Shown in pieces: positions 53,239-58,136 of a stretch of 58,136 nt of DNA. A program made the translations under genes and the position numbers. This DNA is from a virus. The DNA lies in the IMG/VR virus record IMGVR_UViG_3300022937_000026, positions 1 through 58,136 of that record, one strand, 5' to 3'. The notes below the pieces were generated by a model. The model searched no databases. It was not told where the DNA came from and saw only the letters and a list, made by a program, of their open reading frames with translations. Position 1 is the stretch's first letter; every line of letters begins with the position of its first letter.

Positions 53239-54084
53239 ATGACTATAAATCGAATAAAATATCTTACAAATAAAGACCTATTAGCTGAAATTCATAGAAG
53301 TAAAAGCAGTTTTTGCTCATTCGTAGATGCTGATTACCATCAATATGACGTTATTCTACCAAGTCTTGAAAAAATTAATATTAGAACCATTGCAGAAGCA
53401 AAACGCAACCGTGCTTCACGTTTATCAAAACTAGCACACGAAGAAGCAATGGAAGCGGCTGGTAAAAAATTGCCAGCTAAACAGTTTGACATTGATTACA
53501 GAAAAATGGAAAAAGTTGATCTAGTTTTTAGAATTATGACTTTTGACCATATACCAGAAGACCACGGAAGAAAGAAAACAAAAAAGACAGTCGCAGATCG
53601 CCATGTAAAAGTAAACTTTCCACCATTCCAACATTGGAAATTTGACGAAAAGGACAACTTGGTTTGTGTTGGCAAAAGCCATTGGGAAGGCGGAATGGAA
53701 AATGGACATTTTAATCCTAAAGCAGGACAAATGACCAACGATCTTGCTAGAATGTTTATGAAATTATGTGATCGTTATGCAACACGTGGCAATGTGAGAG
53801 GATACACTTACAATGACGAAATGAAAGGACAAGCAATACTGCAACTTGCTCAAATTGGTTTACAGTTTGATGAGTCTAAAAGCAACAATCCGTTTGCTTA
53901 CTACACAGCAGCAGTTACTAATTCATTCGTGCGTATTATCAACATTGAAAAACGCAATCAAAATATTAGAGACGACATCCTCGAAATGAACGGAATGAAT
54001 CCAAGTTGGACTAGACAAAACGAAGGTCGTGATAATGGTGATACTCAGCCTAGATCTGTTTCGAAACTTTCAGAAGACGATTAG
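53239..54084 (+). CDS. 55: late transcription sigma factor gp55 with N-terminal extension
   Basis: 281 residues; T4 gp55 is 185. Residues about 185-250 match gp55: YTYNDEMKGQAILQLAQIGL, then KSNNPFAYYTAAVTNSFVRI and NIEKRNQNIRDDIL (a sigma region 2-like helix set). gp55 directs host RNA polymerase to the ATAAATA boxes found upstream of the minus-strand structural genes. Residues 1-160 form an added domain (TINRIKYLTNKDLLAEIHRS, HVKVNFPPFQHWKFDEKDN), perhaps a fused small phage protein. The C-terminus SVSKLSEDD lacks the hydrophobic clamp-binding motif of T4 gp55. Confidence 0.88.
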   Translation: MTINRIKYLTNKDLLAEIHRSKSSFCSFVDADYHQYDVILPSLEKINIRTIAEAKRNRASRLSKLAHEEAMEAAGKKLPAKQFDIDYRKMEKVDLVFRIMTFDHIPEDHGRKKTKKTVADRHVKVNFPPFQHWKFDEKDNLVCVGKSHWEGGMENGHFNPKAGQMTNDLARMFMKLCDRYATRGNVRGYTYNDEMKGQAILQLAQIGLQFDESKSNNPFAYYTAAVTNSFVRIINIEKRNQNIRDDILEMNGMNPSWTRQNEGRDNGDTQPRSVSKLSEDD

Positions 54085-54086
54085 AC

Positions 54087-54115
54087 TTGACAAATTTTTA
54101 AATCAAGCCTATAAT
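54087..54115 (+). promoter_or_regulatory. perfect sigma-70 promoter for gp47-gp46
   Basis: TTGACA at 54087-54092 and TATAAT at 54110-54115, with a 17-base spacer, are both full consensus. An AAGGAG ribosome-binding site lies just before the gp47 ATG at 54133. This would be read early by unmodified host polymerase. Confidence 0.85.
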
Positions 54116-54132
54116 ATAAGCAAGGAGATTTA

Positions 54133-55143
54133 ATGCCGTTATTTAAAAAAGCAGCCTGCTTTACTGATATTCATTTCGGAATGAAGTCGGGTAGTAGACT
54201 ACACAATATAGATTGTGAAGAATTTGTAAAATGGTTTTGCGAACAAGCAAAATCTGCTGGTGCTGAAACCTGTGTGTTTTTAGGAGACTGGCACCATAAC
54301 CGTGCGACTACCGATGTCAGCACAATGAACTATACAGTTTCAAACTTAGAAAGACTCAACGAAACATTTGAAAAAACTTATTTCATGGTTGGTAACCACG
54401 ATTTGTTTTACAAAGACAAACGTGAAATTAACTCCATTGAGTTTATGAGATTGTTTCCGAATATTATTCCTGTAACTAATCCATTCACTGAAGGCGAAGT
54501 AACTATGCTTCCCTGGTTAGTTGAAGAAGAATGGAAGACCGTTAAGAATATTAAAAGTAGATATGTGTTTGGACACTTTGAACTTCCGTATTTTAAAATG
54601 AATGCTATGGTAGAAATGCCAGATCATGGTGAACTACAGGCAGACCATTTTGTTAATCAAGAATATGTGTTCTCAGGACACTTCCATCAACGTCAAACAA
54701 AAGGCAATGTAACTTATATTGGTAATGCATTTCCGCACAACTACGCAGATGCATGGGATGATGAACGTGGCATGATGTTATTGGAATGGGGTGGAACACC
54801 TGAATACCGTACTTGGCCAGGACAACCAGTATATAGAACTTTTAGATTGAGTCAATTACTTGAAAAACCAGAACAGCATTTAAAAGAAAAAATGCATTGT
54901 CGAGTAACAATTGACATTCCAATCACGTTTGAAGAAGCAAACTTTATTAAAGAACAGTTTATTCCAGAGTACAAGTTACGTGAATTAATGTTAATTCCGG
55001 AAAAAGTAGAAGTAGATTCAAATATAGATCCAATTGATCTTTCATTCGAAAGTGTTGATACTATTGTAATGAATCAGATCGAACAGTTAGACAGCGAAAC
55101 GTATGACAAGCGTATGCTGACGGAGATTTATCGAGACCTATGA
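54133..55143 (+). CDS. 47: recombination endonuclease subunit gp47 (SbcD/Mre11-like)
   Basis: 336 residues; T4 gp47 is 339. The calcineurin-like phosphoesterase motifs are in order: FTDIHFG near the N-terminus, FLGDWHHNRAT, VGNHDLF, FGHFELP and FSGHFHQR, which hold the Asp/His metal ligands. With gp46 it resects DNA ends for recombination-dependent replication. The stop overlaps the gp46 ATG by four bases (ATGA), so translation is coupled. The perfect promoter upstream suggests early expression. Confidence 0.95.
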   Translation: MPLFKKAACFTDIHFGMKSGSRLHNIDCEEFVKWFCEQAKSAGAETCVFLGDWHHNRATTDVSTMNYTVSNLERLNETFEKTYFMVGNHDLFYKDKREINSIEFMRLFPNIIPVTNPFTEGEVTMLPWLVEEEWKTVKNIKSRYVFGHFELPYFKMNAMVEMPDHGELQADHFVNQEYVFSGHFHQRQTKGNVTYIGNAFPHNYADAWDDERGMMLLEWGGTPEYRTWPGQPVYRTFRLSQLLEKPEQHLKEKMHCRVTIDIPITFEEANFIKEQFIPEYKLRELMLIPEKVEVDSNIDPIDLSFESVDTIVMNQIEQLDSETYDKRMLTEIYRDL

Positions 55144-56918
55144 TCAAGATTAAAAATATAACAGTTAAAAACTTTATGAGTGTGGGTAATCAAACCCAAG
55201 CAATTGATTTTGATAAAGGAGAACTTACACTTGTTTTAGGTGAAAACCTAGATCTAGGCGGAGACGATAGTGGTTCTAGAAACGGCACTGGTAAAACTAC
55301 TATCGTTAACGCACTGAGTTATGCAATCTATGGTAATGCACTAACAAATATTAAACGAGATAACCTTATCAATAAAATTAATGGTAAGGGAATGTTGGTT
55401 ACTATTGACTTTGAAAAAGACGGAATTAATTATTCTATCCATAGAGGACGTAAACCTAATATTATGAAGTTTACAGTCAATGGAGAAGAAACAACTCCTA
55501 TTGATCAAGATGAAAGTCAAGGTGACAGTAGAGAAACACAAAAGGCTATTGAAGATTTATTCGGTATGAGTCATGATATGTTCAAGCATATCCTTGCTTT
55601 GAATACCTACACTGAGCCTTTTCTTTCAATGAAAAGCAATGATCAACGTGCTATTATTGAACAGTTACTTGGTATTACAATGCTTTCTGAAAAAGCAGAA
55701 GCACTAAAAGAAAAAATGCGTGAAAACAGAGATGCAATTAACGCAGAAAATACAAGAATTGAAACTGTTAAGGCTTCTAACGAAAGAATACAACAAAATA
55801 TCGAAAGTTTAGAACGTAAACAAAAACTTTGGGAAGATAATAAACAAACAACTATTATAGATCTCGAAAAAAGTATTCAATCATTAGAAAAAATTGATAT
55901 CGAAGCTGAAATTGATGCTCATAAATGCTGGGAACGTTTTAATGATAAGAAGCGTAAGAAGGAAGAAGCAGAACGTTGGATTGCTTCTATCACTGCTGAC
56001 AATCAAAAACAAGAAAAATTAATTTCTAAACTAAAAGCTGAACTAGAATCAATTGACAAACACGAGTGTTATGCTTGTGGCCAATCACTTCATGACTCTA
56101 AACAGGAAGAAATCAAGAAACAAAAAGAAGAATTGCTATACGAAGCAGCTTCACAGATTTTAACTAATCAAACACAAGAGCATGAACATTTAAATGTAAT
56201 AAAAGAAATCGGAGAACTTGAAAGTTGTCCGCATACAGAATATGATTCTGTTGAAGAAGCATACAATCACAGAAGCACAGTTGAAAGTTTGCAGAAAGAA
56301 CTAGATCAAAAACGCAAAGAAGACAATCCGTATCTAGAACAGATTGATGATTTAAAAGAAACTGCATTGCAAGAAGTTAGTTTTGACAAGTTAAATGAAC
56401 TTACAAAGGTAAAAGATCATCAAGACTTCTTATATAAACTCCTTACAAACAAGGATTCGTTTGTACGTAAAAAGATCATTGAACAGAATCTAGCATATCT
56501 AAATCAACGTCTAACTTACTATCTTTCTAAGGTAGGATTACCACATATTGTTGAGTTTCAGAACGATTTAACAGTGGTTATTACACAACTAGGACAGGAC
56601 TTAGACTTCGATAACCTCAGTAGAGGTGAACGAAATAGACTCATTTTAAGCCTAAGTTGGGCATTTAGAGATGTTTGGGAAAGTTTATATCACGGTATTA
56701 ATTTACTGTTTATTGACGAACTTGTAGACAGCGGTATGGACAGTGCAGGTGTTGAATCTAGTATTGCAATACTTAAGAAAATGACACGTGAGAGACACAA
56801 AAATGTATTCTTAATTTCACATAGAGATGATCTTGCAAGTCGTGTTAACACTGTTCTTAAGGTTATTAAAGAAAATGGGTTTACATCTTACTCAAATGAT
56901 GTAGAGATTGTACAATAA
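55140..56918 (+). CDS. 46: recombination endonuclease subunit gp46 (SbcC/Rad50-like)
   Basis: 592 residues; T4 gp46 is 560. Walker A is GSRNGTGKTT (about 45-54). Two long charged helical arms (190-440) form a coiled coil interrupted by a zinc hook CYACG (Cys310-x2-Cys313). LDFDNLSRGERNRLILSLSW is the ABC signature, and LLFIDELVDSGMD is Walker B. It powers end resection with gp47. The next gene starts five bases after its stop. Confidence 0.95.
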   Translation: MIKIKNITVKNFMSVGNQTQAIDFDKGELTLVLGENLDLGGDDSGSRNGTGKTTIVNALSYAIYGNALTNIKRDNLINKINGKGMLVTIDFEKDGINYSIHRGRKPNIMKFTVNGEETTPIDQDESQGDSRETQKAIEDLFGMSHDMFKHILALNTYTEPFLSMKSNDQRAIIEQLLGITMLSEKAEALKEKMRENRDAINAENTRIETVKASNERIQQNIESLERKQKLWEDNKQTTIIDLEKSIQSLEKIDIEAEIDAHKCWERFNDKKRKKEEAERWIASITADNQKQEKLISKLKAELESIDKHECYACGQSLHDSKQEEIKKQKEELLYEAASQILTNQTQEHEHLNVIKEIGELESCPHTEYDSVEEAYNHRSTVESLQKELDQKRKEDNPYLEQIDDLKETALQEVSFDKLNELTKVKDHQDFLYKLLTNKDSFVRKKIIEQNLAYLNQRLTYYLSKVGLPHIVEFQNDLTVVITQLGQDLDFDNLSRGERNRLILSLSWAFRDVWESLYHGINLLFIDELVDSGMDSAGVESSIAILKKMTRERHKNVFLISHRDDLASRVNTVLKVIKENGFTSYSNDVEIVQ

Positions 56919-56923
56919 TAAGT

Positions 56924-57178
56924 ATGGCAACTGATTCTCATGATAAAATGATCGAAGCGTTCCAAAACTACTTCAAGTGGCAGGAGCGTTTTGAGTACAA
57001 AGGATCAGATGAAGCTGGTATTAAAGCTCGTTTCTGGTTATCTGAAATTAGAAACTTTGCAAGTGTACGAAGAAAAGAAATACAAGACAAACGATCACAT
57101 CGAAAAGAATCCAGAAAAGGTATGGTCGGACGTCCATCGAAAATAAACAATAGTAATGGCACAGAAATCGAAGACTAA
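56924..57178 (+). CDS. conserved phage hypothetical protein, 84 aa
   Basis: Starts five bases after the gp46 stop. The first 45 residues are helical (MIEAFQNYFKWQERFEYKGS, ARFWLSEIRNFASVRRKEIQ). The rest is basic and disordered and contains GMVGRPSK, whose GRP core resembles an AT-hook. That would suit A+T-rich phage DNA but is a weak match. It overlaps the next gene by 23 bases. The function is unknown; the place suggests a role near recombination or replication. Confidence 0.65.
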   Translation: MATDSHDKMIEAFQNYFKWQERFEYKGSDEAGIKARFWLSEIRNFASVRRKEIQDKRSHRKESRKGMVGRPSKINNSNGTEIED

Positions 57179-57722
57179 AGGAAAATCATTTGAACGTGAA
57201 GTTGCTAACTTCCTCAGCGACTTGTACGAAGAGTCGTTTATCCGGGTACCGGGTAGCGGCGCATACGTTGGCGGAGCCAACGCTTCGCGCAAGGACAGCT
57301 TGTCCGAAGGACAAGTTCGCGGAGCGAAAAGCGATATTATTCCGCCTGACGGTTGGAAATACTTTAACGTTGAATGTAAAAACTATGCCGACTTTCCATT
57401 CCATCATCTGTTATGGAATAAATCAATTCCGCTGCTAGACAGCTGGATTGAACAAACCCTAGAACCTGCTGATCCAGGTGATTGCAACCTACTCGTTATG
57501 AAGTTCAATCGCAAGGGTCGTTACATAGCGTTCGAAACCAGAATTGCCGATCGAATATCGCCGGCGAGAGTATATACAAATAGGCACGTTACATACAGGC
57601 ACACCAAATCAAATACCGAATGGTTTATCACAGAATTTGACGACTTTTGGTCTCTCAACAAGGCAGCATTCAAAGAACTCTGCATCGGCGGCACTGAAAT
57701 TTTCTCCTCGCAAGGCCAATAG
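57156..57722 (+). CDS. PD-(D/E)XK nuclease-like protein (possible Holliday junction resolvase)
   Basis: 188 residues. The core restriction-nuclease-like motif is GKSFEREVANFL (Glu13), then SDIIPP (Asp60) and NVECKNYADF (Glu73-x-Lys75). A glycine turn RVPGSGAYVGG precedes. This order fits archaeal-type Holliday junction resolvases or VRR-type nucleases. Its place after gp46-gp47 favours a recombination role. The codons for residues 37-58 hold two perfect hairpins and are richer in G+C than the neighbouring genes. It overlaps the upstream gene by 23 bases and is the last protein gene seen. Confidence 0.75.
   Translation: MAQKSKTKGKSFEREVANFLSDLYEESFIRVPGSGAYVGGANASRKDSLSEGQVRGAKSDIIPPDGWKYFNVECKNYADFPFHHLLWNKSIPLLDSWIEQTLEPADPGDCNLLVMKFNRKGRYIAFETRIADRISPARVYTNRHVTYRHTKSNTEWFITEFDDFWSLNKAAFKELCIGGTEIFSSQGQ
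57266..57315 (+). repeat. two hairpins within the nuclease gene
   Basis: CGTTGGC-GGA-GCCAACG at 57266-57282 and CTTGTCC-GAA-GGACAAG at 57299-57315 are each a perfect 7-bp stem with a 3-base loop, separated by 16 bases. The frame stays open and the protein reads like a normal nuclease core. They could be structured mRNA or insertion-like elements. Confidence 0.55.
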
Positions 57723-57734
57723 GCAACTACACCG

Positions 57735-58035
57735 TTAATTAAGCCTGCACCGGCAACTGATATGGTGCCCAAAATCCGTGGTGATGTCGCACGGTAAGGA
57801 ATTCTCTGGGTAACGGCGGAGTGGCAACAGCACTATCCTTGACAGGACGACGATCGGATATGCCTACATAGAACCGGTTTGCTGTGTAATAATAAAGTAA
57901 TGAATAGGCTAAAAGAGTGGGTCATTCCCACAGGTTATGCTTGGAGATAGCATTTCAAGACATAACTGCCGTTGTACGTAAGATACTAAGACGGAATGAG
58001 TAGGTACCGGATAACCGCCTGCGCTAGGTTGTACA
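57735..58035. ncRNA. candidate structured RNA, family unknown
   Basis: A stretch of 300 bases with no convincing open frame, visibly richer in G+C than its surroundings. It holds stems at 57748-57769 (GCACC/GGTGC), 57777-57795 (CCGTG/CACGG), 57837-57848 (TCCT/AGGA), 57918-57932 (GTGGG/CCCAC), a long 13-bp stem with one bulge at 57935-57967 (GTTATG/CATAAC outer, CTTGGAG/TTTCAAG inner, 6-base loop), and 57970-57995 (CCGT/ACGG). It does not match tRNA, tmRNA, RNase P, SRP, group I or group II core motifs that I could check by eye. The strand is not certain; the stems fit the plus strand. Confidence 0.4.
57901..57951 (+). other. possible 16-aa open frame within the structured region
   Basis: ATG at 57901 to TAG at 57949-57951 encodes MNRLKEWVIPTGYAWR. 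It spans the 57918-57932 hairpin. It has no clear ribosome-binding site. It is listed as a possible leader peptide only; chance is likely. Confidence 0.2.
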
Positions 58036-58086
58036 ATATACAAAATATATTAGAATTTTGTGTAAAATATTGTAAATTATACAATC
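58030..58086. repeat. cluster of TTGTA/TACAA inverted repeats
   Basis: TTGTACAA at 58030-58037 is a perfect palindrome, and ATTGTA (58070-58075) with TACAAT (58081-58086) is a perfect 6-bp inverted repeat with a 5-base spacer. TTGTGT at 58059-58064 with TACAAT at 58081-58086, 16 bases apart, could be a weak plus-strand promoter for a gene beyond the window. The remaining bases to 58136 show nothing clear. Confidence 0.35.
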
Positions 58087-58136
58087 TTGTAGTTCTAATG
58101 CTATTGTGACTGTGCGAACTCAGATGATGTTCAAAA

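Noticed and set aside
57960-58030. glutamine-type (glnA) riboswitch, because of GACGGAATGAGTAGG
   Set aside because: The conserved GACGGAAGTAGG element is interrupted by extra bases and the CGTTCA side is not matched.
57735-58035. tmRNA, because of TAATAATAAAG near 57887 and a tRNA-like GGCAACTGATATGGTGCCC
   Set aside because: The frame before the stops gives a non-typical tag (NRFAV), an upstream stop interrupts it, and no T-arm motif is present.
57723-58136. group I or group II intron remnant
   Set aside because: No P7 core, no domain V hairpin, and no flanking interrupted gene can be seen.

Overview
The window is a segment of a T4-like myovirus genome, most likely from seawater. The evidence is a syntenic set of T4 homologues: baseplate genes gp48, gp53, gp5, gp25 and gp6, the late sigma factor gp55, and the recombination nuclease gp47/gp46. 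These sit in strongly A+T-rich DNA with tightly overlapping genes and T4-type late promoter boxes (xATAAATA). Many of the small proteins look like conserved hypotheticals of marine T4-like phages of cyanobacteria and SAR11. No photosynthesis gene, tRNA or CRISPR array is seen. The A+T richness and gene content would fit a SAR11 (Pelagibacter) or similar marine host, but the host cannot be settled from this sequence.

Layout. (1) Positions 1-7535, plus strand: a dense run of about 19 small genes. They include a lipoprotein, a phosphoribosyltransferase, a HIT-family protein, an AbrB-like protein, a QueE-like radical SAM enzyme, a T4 RNase H type 5'-3' exonuclease and many conserved unknowns. The run ends in a strong hairpin terminator at 7546-7576. 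(2) 7673-18529, minus strand: a 12-gene, translationally coupled cassette of carbohydrate and modification enzymes. It holds two SGNH-hydrolase-like proteins, a GT-B-like glycosyltransferase, a 2OG-Fe(II) oxygenase, an RmlB-like nucleotide-sugar dehydratase, an N-terminal-twitch radical SAM protein, two pairs of GT-A-like glycosyltransferases and two unknowns. (3) 18590-29542, minus strand: two paralogous virion proteins, four tail-fibre-like proteins that share one N-terminal module, a small fibre-assembly-like protein and a further structural protein. (4) 29571-53157, minus strand: baseplate genes, including one giant 4588-residue protein downstream of gp6. (5) 53239-57722, plus strand: gp55, gp47, gp46, a small unknown and a PD-(D/E)XK nuclease-like protein. 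(6) 57723-58136: no protein gene, but a G+C-richer stretch with many stem-loops that may be a structured RNA.

How the parts fit together. Late promoter boxes precede the minus-strand fibre, baseplate and modification genes, and gp55 (which would read those boxes) lies divergently beside them. The gp47-gp46 pair has a textbook host sigma-70 promoter instead. The modification cassette directly follows the fibre genes on the same strand and has its own late box. A reasonable inference is that it decorates virion proteins, or remodels surface glycans, during late infection. It is the best candidate here for an undescribed system. Function assignments were made by reading motifs; no database search was run.
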